Under the pieces are notes generated by a model that saw only the letters and a program-made list of their open reading frames with translations, ran no database searches and had not been told where the DNA came from. This document shows, piece after piece, positions 1-6,610 of a stretch of 8,252 nucleotides of DNA; the first letter of the stretch is position 1; every line of letters begins with the position of its first letter. The position numbers and the translations under genes were made by a program. The stretch comes from Clostridia bacterium (GTDB lineage: Bacteria > Bacillota_A > Clostridia > Oscillospirales > CAG-272): NCBI GenBank assembly GCA_017411885.1, contig JAFQPF010000161.1:1-8252 (forward strand). Reading direction: 5' to 3'.

Positions 1-852
1 GCGGTAAAAAAAGCATCTGACACCGTGACCTATCTGTTGCGTATAATTCGTAGCGGCGGCAGTATAAACGAGCAGAATATCGGATATATCGTCGATATGA
101 TAAAGGACGGGCAGGACGAGGAGCTTCGCGATTTCGACGATGATTGCATCTGCCTTACCAACCGAGCAAAGCCGATAAAGGCTAAGACCGTCGGGCAGAA
201 AAAGTACGTCGATGCTATTAAAAACAATACAGTGGTGTTCGGTGTCGGACCTGCCGGTACGGGTAAGACCTTTCTTGCGGTAGCAATGGCGGTAGCCGCT
301 CTCAGGGAAAAGAAGGTAAACAGGATAATCCTCACCAGACCTGCGGTCGAGGCAGGCGAAAAGCTCGGCTTTCTGCCGGGTGATCTGCAGAACAAGATAG
401 ATCCGTATCTAAGACCTCTTTACGACGCGTTGTATGAAATGCTCGGAAGCGACACCTATTTAAGATACGTTGAACGCGGTACGATCGAGATAGCTCCCCT
501 TGCATATATGAGGGGAAGAACGCTTGACGATTCGTTCATCATCCTTGATGAGGCGCAGAATACCACCCCGGAGCAGATGAAGATGTTTTTAACGCGCTTA
601 GGCTTTAACTCAAAGGCGATAATAACAGGTGATATCACACAGACAGACCTGCCGTTTGGTAAGAAAAGCGGACTTGTGGAAGCGACCAAGATACTTGAAA
701 ATATCGAGGGAATAGCTATCCACTATTTCTCCGACCGTGACGTAGTACGTCACAGGCTTGTGCAGAAGATAATACTCGCGTACGAAAAATACGCAAAGGA
801 AAACAAAGCAAAAGAAGCAAAGAAATTCACTTATAAAGCAACGAGGGAATAA
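1..852 (+). CDS. phoH: PhoH-family P-loop ATPase (PhoH/YbeZ type), 5' partial
   Basis: The reading frame is open from base 1, so the start lies upstream; the GTG at 25 is only an internal codon. The visible 283 residues match a PhoH-like protein (usual length about 320 aa) lacking roughly its first 40 residues, the part that carries the small KH-like N-terminal region. Visible motifs are Walker A GPAGTGKT (bases 247-270), [17 protein letters not shown] after it, and Walker B FIILDEAQ (DEAQ at 547-558) followed by [15 protein letters not shown]. The characteristic ending, [18 protein letters not shown], leads into a short Lys-rich tail. The family is a cytoplasmic NTPase related to superfamily 1 helicases. 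In many bacteria it sits beside ybeY and is thought to act with it in RNA processing. Here it precedes ybeY by 2 nt, so translational coupling is likely. The family call is secure; its exact biochemical role is not well established. Confidence 0.95.
   Translation, partial: AVKKASDTVTYLLRIIRSGGSINEQNIGYIVDMIKDGQDEELRDFDDDCICLTNRAKPIKAKTVGQKKYVDAIKNNTVVFGVGPAGTGKTFLAVAMAVAALREKKVNRIILTRPAVEAGEKLGFLPGDLQNKIDPYLRPLYDALYEMLGSDTYLRYVERGTIEIAPLAYMRGRTLDDSFIILDEAQNTTPEQMKMFLTRLGFNSKAIITGDITQTDLPFGKKSGLVEATKILENIEGIAIHYFSDRDVVRHRLVQKIILAYEKYAKENKAKEAKKFTYKATRE
843..847 (+). promoter_or_regulatory. ribosome binding site of ybeY, inside the end of phoH
   Basis: GAGGG lies 7 nt before the ybeY ATG at 855 and within the last codons of the PhoH gene. 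This supports the ATG at 855 and suggests that ribosomes ending phoH reinitiate on ybeY. Confidence 0.7.
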
Positions 853-854
853 AA

Positions 855-1334
855 ATGAATCATCGTATAATCATAGTAAATCATCAGGATAAGGAGCCGT
901 TTCTCAAGGAAACGCAGAATCTGCTCACACACGTTATAAGGGAAGCGCTTTATATGATGGGCGCCGTATACTCCACAGAGGTTTCGGTAACGCTTACCGA
1001 TGACGAAGAGATACGCGAAATAAACAACGAGCACCGCGGTATAGACAGCGCAACCGACGTGCTTTCGTTTCCACAGTATGATTCAAGCGAGCTTGACGAG
1101 TTCGGTCTTGATGACGATATAGTACTCGGAGATATAGTCATCTCCTGCGAAAGAGCACGCGAGCAGTCGCTTGAATACGGACACAGCTATACAAGAGAGC
1201 TTGCCTTTTTAGCCGTTCATTCGGTGCTTCATCTTTTGGGATATGACCATATAAGCGAGGATGAGGAAAAGGTGATGTGCGAGCTTCAGGAGTATATACT
1301 TGACTCTATCGGCATCACGAGAAAAAAGGCGTAA
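855..1334 (+). CDS. ybeY: endoribonuclease YbeY (16S rRNA maturation factor)
   Basis: This 159-aa protein has the usual length and motifs of YbeY (UPF0054). The zinc-binding H-x3-H-x5-H signature is intact as HSVLHLLGYDH, with His122, His126 and His132. The other family hallmarks are present: NNEHRGIDSATDVLSFP (residues 57-73, with conserved Arg61) and LGDIVIS (91-97). YbeY is a cytoplasmic metal-dependent single-strand endoribonuclease needed for 16S rRNA 3'-end maturation and 70S quality control. It is known to interact functionally with Era and, in several species, with the PhoH/YbeZ partner, and both are direct neighbours here. Many Firmicutes carry dgkA and cdd between ybeY and era. They are absent, and era begins 18 nt after the ybeY stop. 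Confidence 0.97.
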   Translation: MNHRIIIVNHQDKEPFLKETQNLLTHVIREALYMMGAVYSTEVSVTLTDDEEIREINNEHRGIDSATDVLSFPQYDSSELDEFGLDDDIVLGDIVISCERAREQSLEYGHSYTRELAFLAVHSVLHLLGYDHISEDEEKVMCELQEYILDSIGITRKKA

Positions 1335-1352
1335 GGTTAAGGTGACAAGGAT

Positions 1353-2246
1353 ATGAAAAAGACAGGATTTATAGCGATTGTCGGACGTCCCAACGTCGGA
1401 AAATCGACCTTACTTAACGCACTGCTCGGCGAAAAAATAGCGATCGTATCAAAAAAGCCGCAGACCACGCGCAATCAGATACACGGAATACTTACCAAGG
1501 ATGAAACACAGTACGTCTTTGTCGATACACCCGGAATGCTCAGAAAATCCTTTAACCGCCTCGGCGATTATATGGTAAAGAGCGTCAATACCGCTATCGG
1601 CGGAGTTGATGCGGCGTATCTTGTGTGCGACGTTACCAAAAAGGTATCGGATACCGAAAGAAGCATCGCGGACAAGCTTAAAAAGCGTAAGATCCCGGTG
1701 ATACTCGTAATAAACAAGACCGACCTTTCAAACGCGGCAGAGCTTGCAGAAGCTATATGCGAATACAGTAGTCTTGCCGATTTCCACGCGGTAGTGCCTA
1801 TGTCGGCAATAAACAAGCGCGGAGTTGATATATTGCTTGAGGAAACCGATAAGTTTATAACCGAGGGTGATTGGCTCTTTGATGAGGATATGATAACCGA
1901 TCAGCCCGAAAGAAGTCTTGCCGCAGAGATCATACGCGAAAAGCTTTTGCGCACACTTGATGAGGAGATACCTCACGGCACAGCGGTGGTTATCGAGGGC
2001 TTTAAGGAAACTTCAAAGCTTATAACCATAAACGCCGAAATATATTGCGAGAAAGCGTCGCATAAGGGAATAATCATAGGCAAGGGCGGAGAAACGCTCA
2101 AGAAGGTCGGAAGCTACGCAAGAGAAGATCTTGAAAACTTCTTCGGCGTAAAGGTAAATCTTCAGCTTTGGGTGCGCGTTAAGGAAAACTGGCGCGACAG
2201 CGCGGTGAACCTTGCCAACTTCGGCTTTTCGGAAAGTGACCTCTGA
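1353..2246 (+). CDS. era: GTPase Era (30S assembly)
   Basis: The 297-aa product is a complete Era. The G domain shows G1 GRPNVGKS (11-18), the switch I segment PQTTR (36-40), G3 DTPG (58-61), G4 NKTD (121-124) and G5 SAI (151-153). The C-terminal KH domain has the GxxG loop in IIGKGGETLK (241-250) and the conserved late segment LWVRVKENWRDS (272-283). Era binds the 3' end of 16S rRNA and couples GTP hydrolysis to late 30S assembly, close to where YbeY acts. The start ATG at 1353 follows AAGGTG (1339-1344). The gene ends TGATG, sharing one base with recO. Ile codons are strongly ATA-biased (18 of 26 by hand count), unlike the sugar gene at 5576. Confidence 0.98.
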   Translation: MKKTGFIAIVGRPNVGKSTLLNALLGEKIAIVSKKPQTTRNQIHGILTKDETQYVFVDTPGMLRKSFNRLGDYMVKSVNTAIGGVDAAYLVCDVTKKVSDTERSIADKLKKRKIPVILVINKTDLSNAAELAEAICEYSSLADFHAVVPMSAINKRGVDILLEETDKFITEGDWLFDEDMITDQPERSLAAEIIREKLLRTLDEEIPHGTAVVIEGFKETSKLITINAEIYCEKASHKGIIIGKGGETLKKVGSYAREDLENFFGVKVNLQLWVRVKENWRDSAVNLANFGFSESDL

Positions 2247-2998
2247 TGGAAATCAACACAAAGGGACTCGTTATCGGTGAAACAAAGCTCGGGGATAATA
2301 AAAAGTATATCCGCGTGCTTACCGAGGAGCTTGGATGCATATCGGTGATCGCTTACGGAGCATCGAGTAACAAGAGCAAAAATTTTGCACCCGCAAGACC
2401 GTTTACTCTTTCAAGCTTTACACTTACGCAGAAGCGCGACAGCTACACGCTTAAGGAAGCCGCTGTGATAAAGAGCTTTTTTGCGCTCGGGACCGACCCG
2501 AAAGCGCTTGCGCTTGCTTCGTATATCGTAAGCGTTGCGGGATTTGTGTCGGCACAGGGCGAGGATTCAAAAGAGCTTTTGTCCTTAACGCTTAATACGC
2601 TCTACGTGCTTTCTGATGCAAAAAAGCCGCTTGGACTTATAAAATCGGCGTTTGAGCTTAAATGCGCATCGGTGATCGGCTTTGCTCCGGCTCTTGTAGC
2701 CTGTGCAAGATGCTCTGCCGATATAGCTCACGGCGCATATTTTTACGTATACGACGGCGAATGCGCTTGTGAAGAGTGCAAAGGTATGGTTAAACAGAAC
2801 GAATACGAGCTTGTATATAAGCTTTCGCCGTCGGTTATTGCGGCTATGAGGTATATCGTATACAGCGATATAAAAAAGGTCTTTTCCTTCACCGTTCCGG
2901 AAAATGAGCTTGAAATGCTTTCGGAGATCGCCGAAAAATTTCTGTCGGCGCGTACCGAGACCACCTTCCCGGCACTTAAGGTATATAACAGCCTGTAA
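2246..2998 (+). CDS. recO: DNA repair protein RecO
   Basis: This 250-aa protein has the normal RecO length and layout. An N-terminal OB-fold (about residues 1-80) begins with the typical TKGLVIGETKLGDNKKYIRVLTEELG pattern in 5-30. A helical domain follows (about 85-150), interrupted by a four-cysteine zinc site at Cys153-x2-Cys156 and Cys175-x2-Cys178; Cys173 is an additional nearby cysteine. RecO works with RecR to load RecA onto SSB-coated single-stranded DNA and anneals complementary strands. Its ATG overlaps the era stop (TGATG), and no strong separate ribosome binding site is seen, so translation is probably coupled to era. The era-recO neighbourhood is widespread in Firmicutes, which supports the assignment despite the low sequence conservation of RecO. 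Confidence 0.95.
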   Translation: MEINTKGLVIGETKLGDNKKYIRVLTEELGCISVIAYGASSNKSKNFAPARPFTLSSFTLTQKRDSYTLKEAAVIKSFFALGTDPKALALASYIVSVAGFVSAQGEDSKELLSLTLNTLYVLSDAKKPLGLIKSAFELKCASVIGFAPALVACARCSADIAHGAYFYVYDGECACEECKGMVKQNEYELVYKLSPSVIAAMRYIVYSDIKKVFSFTVPENELEMLSEIAEKFLSARTETTFPALKVYNSL

Positions 2999-3017
2999 AG
3001 GCATAGATGTAACAAAA

Positions 3018-3023
3018 CAGGAG
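3018..3023 (+). promoter_or_regulatory. ribosome binding site that fixes the mutS2 start
   Basis: CAGGAG is 6 nt before the ATG at 3030. The same frame extends upstream to an ATG at 2904 inside recO, but that extension has no family similarity, whereas MSGFDRSILTLEFDKV after 3030 is a typical MutS2 N-terminus. Confidence 0.85.
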
Positions 3024-3029
3024 AAACAG

Positions 3030-5417
3030 ATGTCAGGCTTTGACAGATCGATACTAACACTTGAATTTGATAAAGTGCGTGAAATGCTTTGTGCCTGCGC
3101 GATGACAGAGGGCGCAAAGGAGCTTGCACGTACACTTGAGCCCGAAACACGCATAGACAGGATCCGTAAGCTTTTGAAGCAGACGAGTGACGCGAAAAGC
3201 GTGTCGGCGGCAAAGGGCGCACCGTCCTTTTCTGCGGTCAGGGACGTGCGTGATGCGCTTGAGCGCGCAGAGAAGGGCGCGAGTCTTTCTGCGCGTGAGC
3301 TTCTTGATATAGCAGGGCTTTTAAGATGCGCGCGTACACTTTGTGATTATGCAAGCGGACCTAATACCAACGTAGGATGCCTTAGCGAAATTTTCGCGCG
3401 GCTTGTAGTCGATAGAAAGGCAGAGGAGCGTATCTCAAAGGCGATAATCTCGGAGGATGAGATTGCGGATGAGGCAAGCCCGGAGCTGTCGGATATAAGA
3501 CGCAAGATACGTGTTGCCAATAATAAGGTGCGCGACAGTCTGCAATCGTTTATAACCGGAGCTCGCTCAAAATATCTTCAGGAAAATATAATTACCTCGC
3601 GTAACGGACGCTTCGTTATCCCGGTAAAGGTGGAATATAAAAACGAGATCAAGGGACTTGTCCACGACACGTCATCATCGGGCGCTACCTTGTTTATTGA
3701 GCCGATCTCGGTGGTTGAAGCAAATAACGAGATACGAGTGCTTACCGCTAATGAGCAAAAGGAGATCGAGCGCATACTTGCAAATCTTTCGGCGATGTGC
3801 GCCGGAATATCCGATATGCTCGCTCTCAATTTCGATAATATCAACCTGCTCGCGTTTATATTTGCAAAAAGCGAGCTTTCGTATAAGCTTAACGCTGTTG
3901 AGCCCGAGATAAACGAAAAGAGAAATATAAATCTTATAAAGGCGCGTCACCCTCTCATTGATAAGGATAAGATCGTGCCGATAAACGTAATGCTCGGAGA
4001 CGGCTTTGATACGCTTGTTATCACAGGACCTAATACCGGCGGTAAAACGGTTACGCTCAAAACGCTCGGACTCTTCTCGCTTATGGCACAGTCGGGACTC
4101 CACTTGCCCTGCTCGGAGGGCTCGTGCGTGTGCGTGTTCGACCGTATATTTGCCGACATCGGTGATGAACAGAGCATAGAGCAATCGCTTTCGACCTTCT
4201 CATCTCATATGGTCAATATAGTGGGAATCACGAGAGACGTAACAAGCACCTCTCTCGTGCTCTTTGACGAGCTTGGCGCAGGTACAGACCCCGTTGAGGG
4301 TGCGGCACTTGCGGTTTCGATACTTGAGCATATAAGAGAGCGCGGAGCACTTTGCGCGGCAACGACGCATTACGCAGAGCTTAAGATGTACGCGCTTGAA
4401 AACGACGGTGTAAGAAACGCATCCTGCGAATTCGACGTGGATACACTGCGCCCGACCTACAGGCTAATAATCGGCGCGCCGGGACGCTCAAACGCGTTTG
4501 CAATATCCTCAAAGCTCGGAATATCCGACAGTATAATAGAACGCGCGTCTATGCTTGTTTCAAACGAAAATAAGCACTTTGAGGACATCATCGGTAAGCT
4601 TGAGGAAAGCAGACTCGAAATGGATAAAAACCGCGTTGAGGCGGAGAAAATGCGCGCGGAATATGAGCTTTTCAAGAGCGAAAAGGAAGCCGAAATAAAG
4701 GCAAGACTTGATGAAGCCGAAAAACAGCTTTCAAAAGCTCAGACTCAGGCGGCGGGAATAATCAGAAGCGCACGCGCTTCAAGCGATTATATCCTTGAGC
4801 AGCTTGAGGAGGTAAAACGCCACCGCGAAAGCGAAAAGCTTGCCGAAAAGCTTGAATCGGCACGCGCCGATATCAGGCGCAAGCTCAGACAGGCGGGAAA
4901 TGAAGCCGATCCTGTTATCGAGCGCAAGCTTGAGGGATATGTGCTTCCAAGACCCCTTAAGATTGGCGATAAGGTTCATCTTGTCGACATCAATAAATCG
5001 GCAACCGTTACCGATATATCCGACAGAGACGGCAAGCTTACCGTCAAGGCAGGCATACTTACGATGCGTACACACGTGTCAAACGTAATGCTTGAGGAGG
5101 ATGACGGCAAGGGAGGCAAGGATGCCAAAAAGGCAAAGGCTTACGCGAAGTATCATACAGCGGTGAGAAGCGATTTCACGGATGAGCTTGATATACGCGG
5201 TCAGCTTGGCGACGACGGTTGCTTTATGATAGACAAATACTTTGACGAAGCAAAGATCGCAGGCATACGCACGGTACGTATCATCCACGGCAAAGGTACA
5301 GGCGCACTTCGCTCGGCGGTCTGGGCGTATCTTAAAAAGGATACGCGAGTCAAGGAATTCAGACTCGGACGCTACGGCGAGGGTGATATGGGTGTTACTG
5401 TCGTCGAGCTTAAATAA
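3030..5417 (+). CDS. mutS2: endonuclease MutS2 with C-terminal Smr domain
   Basis: The 795-aa product fits MutS2 (usually about 780-800 aa), which lacks the mismatch-recognition domain of MutS. In order, it has a helical clamp/lever region (about 1-300), then an ABC-type ATPase with Walker A GPNTGGKT (333-340) and Walker B LVLFDELGAGTDP (Asp413, Glu414). A long charged coiled coil (about 514-630) follows, then a KOW-like beta segment (about 645-690) and the Smr domain. The Smr domain shows LDIRG (720-724) and HGKGTGALR (from His753), ending in GVTVVELK. MutS2 suppresses homeologous recombination, and in Bacillus subtilis it also recognises collided ribosomes and splits them. The second role suits a cluster of ribosome-maturation genes. 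It starts 31 nt after recO and closes the housekeeping block. The LDxR motif is LDIR rather than LDLR, a conservative change. Confidence 0.97.
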   Translation: MSGFDRSILTLEFDKVREMLCACAMTEGAKELARTLEPETRIDRIRKLLKQTSDAKSVSAAKGAPSFSAVRDVRDALERAEKGASLSARELLDIAGLLRCARTLCDYASGPNTNVGCLSEIFARLVVDRKAEERISKAIISEDEIADEASPELSDIRRKIRVANNKVRDSLQSFITGARSKYLQENIITSRNGRFVIPVKVEYKNEIKGLVHDTSSSGATLFIEPISVVEANNEIRVLTANEQKEIERILANLSAMCAGISDMLALNFDNINLLAFIFAKSELSYKLNAVEPEINEKRNINLIKARHPLIDKDKIVPINVMLGDGFDTLVITGPNTGGKTVTLKTLGLFSLMAQSGLHLPCSEGSCVCVFDRIFADIGDEQSIEQSLSTFSSHMVNIVGITRDVTSTSLVLFDELGAGTDPVEGAALAVSILEHIRERGALCAATTHYAELKMYALENDGVRNASCEFDVDTLRPTYRLIIGAPGRSNAFAISSKLGISDSIIERASMLVSNENKHFEDIIGKLEESRLEMDKNRVEAEKMRAEYELFKSEKEAEIKARLDEAEKQLSKAQTQAAGIIRSARASSDYILEQLEEVKRHRESEKLAEKLESARADIRRKLRQAGNEADPVIERKLEGYVLPRPLKIGDKVHLVDINKSATVTDISDRDGKLTVKAGILTMRTHVSNVMLEEDDGKGGKDAKKAKAYAKYHTAVRSDFTDELDIRGQLGDDGCFMIDKYFDEAKIAGIRTVRIIHGKGTGALRSAVWAYLKKDTRVKEFRLGRYGEGDMGVTVVELK

Positions 5418-5467
5418 TATTCGTTTTTTCACAAGTATGCATTTTTTTGCAAATTTTATCAAACGGC

Positions 5468-5496
5468 TTTATTTTTAGCGTAAAGTTTGATATACT
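5468..5496 (+). promoter_or_regulatory. extended -10 promoter for the sugar isomerase gene at 5576
   Basis: The -10 element is TATACT (5491-5496), preceded by TG (5488-5489) one base away, which makes an extended -10. A weak -35, TTTATT (5468-5473), lies 17 nt upstream. The predicted transcription start is about 5502-5504, giving a leader of roughly 72 nt. The gap 5418-5575 shows no convincing terminator for mutS2, so some read-through from upstream is possible. Confidence 0.6.
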
Positions 5497-5507
5497 TTCC
5501 TTGTAGA

Positions 5508-5576
5508 TAAAAGCCACAGGGCTTGTTATTATATAACAAATCAGCTGCAAAGGCAGCGGAAACGGAGTAAAAGCCA
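5508..5576 (+). promoter_or_regulatory. structured 5' leader with three small hairpins and a direct repeat
   Basis: Three consecutive inverted repeats fill the leader: AAGCC/GGCTT (5511-5515 with 5520-5524, loop ACAG), TTGTTAT/ATAACAA (5523-5529 with 5533-5539, loop TAT) and GCTGC/GCAGC (5544-5548 with 5553-5557, loop AAAG). The 9-mer TAAAAGCCA occurs at 5508-5516 and again at 5568-5576, the second copy ending on the A of the start codon. GGCTT at 5520-5524 could therefore pair with AAGCC in either copy. The repeats are seen directly; a regulatory role is inferred. The middle repeat could equally be a protein operator. Confidence 0.45.
5564..5567 (+). promoter_or_regulatory. ribosome binding site of the isomerase gene at 5576
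   Basis: GGAG is 8 nt before the ATG at 5576, immediately after the third leader hairpin and before the second copy of the 9-nt repeat. Confidence 0.75.
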
Positions 5577-6367
5577 TGAAAGAAAAAATTGCTCTCGGTA
5601 TTCAGCTTTATTCGCTCAGAGATCACGTTAGAACAAGCGAAGATTTTGCCGAAACAATGAAAAAGGTTGCTGACATCGGATACAAGTACGTACAGGTATC
5701 TGCAATCGGACCTATCCCCGCAGAGGTTATTAACGAGGAAACCAAGAAGAACGGCCTTGAGGTAGTTCTTACACACTGGAATCCCCAGAAGATAAGAGAA
5801 GAAACAGATCAGGTCATAGCAGATCACACCACATTCGGCTGTGACGCTATCGGTATCGGCGGACTTTACATATACGGAACAGGCGGATGCGCAGGCGTTC
5901 CTTACGAAGCATACGATATGTTCAAGAAGGACTTTTCACCCGCACTTGCAAAGATCAAGGAGGCAGGTAAGACCTTCGTTTACCATAACCACCGCTTTGA
6001 ATTTGCAAAGCACAACGGTAAGCTTGACATCGTTTATATGTTAGAGCAGAACCCCGACATCAAGCTCGTATTCGATACGTATTGGGCACAGTCGGGCGGA
6101 TATGATCCCGCACTCTTTATAAAGCAGTACGGCGACAGAATCCATACTGTTCACCTTAAGGATATGATGGTCGTACAGGACGTTCCTATGTTTACCGAAA
6201 TACTTGAGGGTAACCTCAACTTTGACGCTGTAATGGAAGCCTGTGTTGAAAAGGATATCAAGTATGTAATGGTAGAGCAGGATGACATTCTTATGGAAGA
6301 TAAGTTTGCAAGCATCAAGCTCAGCTACGATAATCTTATGAAGCGTTACGGAGATATTCTCAAGTAA
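5576..6367 (+). CDS. TIM-barrel sugar isomerase/epimerase (xylose isomerase-like, AP endonuclease 2 superfamily)
   Basis: The 263-aa cytoplasmic protein has no signal peptide or membrane segment and spans a full xylose isomerase-like TIM barrel. It opens with IALGIQLYSLRD (5-16), a typical first strand. Probable metal and substrate ligands are spread as in IolE/YcjR-like enzymes: YHNHRFEF (136-143, Glu142), LVFDTYWAQSGG (164-175, Asp167), VHLKD (192-196, His193) and VEQDD (233-237, Glu234). Such enzymes move a keto group or invert a carbon on sugars, inositols or keto-glycosides using a divalent metal; the actual substrate cannot be read from the sequence. The gene has its own promoter, structured leader and strong terminator, so it appears monocistronic. 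Its Ile codons favour ATC/ATT (16 of 21) over ATA, unlike the upstream operon, consistent with strong expression. A role in inositol or 3-keto-sugar metabolism is possible but unproved. Confidence 0.88.
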   Translation: MKEKIALGIQLYSLRDHVRTSEDFAETMKKVADIGYKYVQVSAIGPIPAEVINEETKKNGLEVVLTHWNPQKIREETDQVIADHTTFGCDAIGIGGLYIYGTGGCAGVPYEAYDMFKKDFSPALAKIKEAGKTFVYHNHRFEFAKHNGKLDIVYMLEQNPDIKLVFDTYWAQSGGYDPALFIKQYGDRIHTVHLKDMMVVQDVPMFTEILEGNLNFDAVMEACVEKDIKYVMVEQDDILMEDKFASIKLSYDNLMKRYGDILK

Positions 6368-6378
6368 TACCTGAAAAC

Positions 6379-6421
6379 AAAGCCTTCTCAACGGGCGACG
6401 CCTGTAAGAGAAGGCTTTTTT
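6379..6421 (+). terminator. strong rho-independent terminator after the isomerase gene
   Basis: An 11-bp stem, AAAGCCTTCTC (6379-6389) with GAGAAGGCTTT (6408-6418), runs into a T tract reaching 6421. The 18-nt loop holds a further stem, ACGGGC with GCCTGT (6391-6396 with 6400-6405, one G-T pair, loop GAC). The whole thus folds as one long hairpin with a small internal bulge. It begins 11 nt after the stop codon. Confidence 0.93.
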
Positions 6422-6473
6422 GTAAAACACAGGGTGATTTTAACCTTTATGGGGGCAAAATTAACCGGATTAC

Positions 6474-6497
6474 AAAAAAACTGCCGAAAAATCGGCA
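6474..6497 (-). terminator. hairpin oriented as a minus-strand intrinsic terminator
   Basis: TGCCGA (6482-6487) pairs with TCGGCA (6492-6497) around an AAAA loop. The + strand carries seven A residues at 6474-6480, one base before the hairpin. Read on the minus strand this is hairpin plus T7, whereas the + strand side has no T tract. No minus-strand gene is present nearby, so its purpose is unclear; it may stop antisense transcription or be a remnant. Confidence 0.5.
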
Positions 6498-6498
6498 A

Positions 6499-6526
6499 TT
6501 TACATAAAACAAAAATCGTGTAAGAT
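6499..6526 (+). promoter_or_regulatory. possible upstream second promoter
   Basis: TTTACA (6499-6504) is 16 nt from TAAGAT (6521-6526), a moderate -35/-10 pair lying about 30 nt upstream of the better promoter. It could be a tandem start for the same operon, but AT-rich DNA produces such matches by chance. Confidence 0.25.
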
Positions 6527-6528
6527 AC

Positions 6529-6557
6529 TTTATTTTTTGGCGTTTGTGTGCTACAAT
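6529..6557 (+). promoter_or_regulatory. extended -10 promoter for the isomerase-kinase operon
   Basis: The -10 TACAAT (6552-6557) is preceded by TG (6549-6550) with one base between, and by a weak -35, TTTATT (6529-6534), at 17 nt. The predicted start is near 6563. The layout and the 10-mer CTTTATTTTT are the same as in the promoter at 5468-5496. The -10 is embedded in the perfect 10-bp palindrome TACAATTGTA (6552-6561), which may be part of an operator. A further inverted repeat, TACTA/TAGTA (6560-6564 with 6574-6578), follows. Confidence 0.6.
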
Positions 6558-6597
6558 TGTACTAAAGCTTTTGTAGTAATGCAGTGCGCTGTTTAAG

Positions 6598-6603
6598 AAA
6601 GGA
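6598..6603 (+). promoter_or_regulatory. ribosome binding site that fixes the start at 6611
   Basis: AAAGGA lies 7 nt before the ATG at 6611. An in-frame GTG at 6584 would add nine residues, but it lies upstream of this site and the extra residues do not resemble the family, whose N-terminus is typically at the FKLCAFADEY strand. Confidence 0.8.
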
Positions 6604-6610
6604 AATAATT

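Noticed and set aside
25..27. GTG at 25 as the start of the PhoH gene
   Set aside because: The frame is open to base 1 and the product would be too short for the family; the true start is upstream of the window.
2991..3002. GCCT-GTAA-AGGC hairpin around the recO stop codon
   Set aside because: Only 4 bp with no T tract; a GNRA-like loop is present but this is too small to call a terminator or regulatory element.
2904..3029. Upstream extension of mutS2 to an ATG at 2904 inside recO
   Set aside because: The extra 42 residues overlap recO in another frame, have no MutS2 similarity, and a good ribosome binding site sits before the ATG at 3030.
2585..3222. Long minus-strand open frames over recO and the mutS2 start (189 and 159 codons)
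   Set aside because: They are antisense to strongly supported genes, have no recognisable motifs or ribosome binding site, and show the composition expected of frame shadows.
5437..5455. TGCA-TTTTTT-TGCA after mutS2 as a terminator
   Set aside because: A 4-bp AT-rich stem with a T-only loop is too weak; mutS2 may end by another means or read through.
6584..6610. GTG start at 6584 for the second isomerase
   Set aside because: It adds nine residues upstream of the clear ribosome binding site at 6598-6603; the family N-terminus fits the ATG at 6611.
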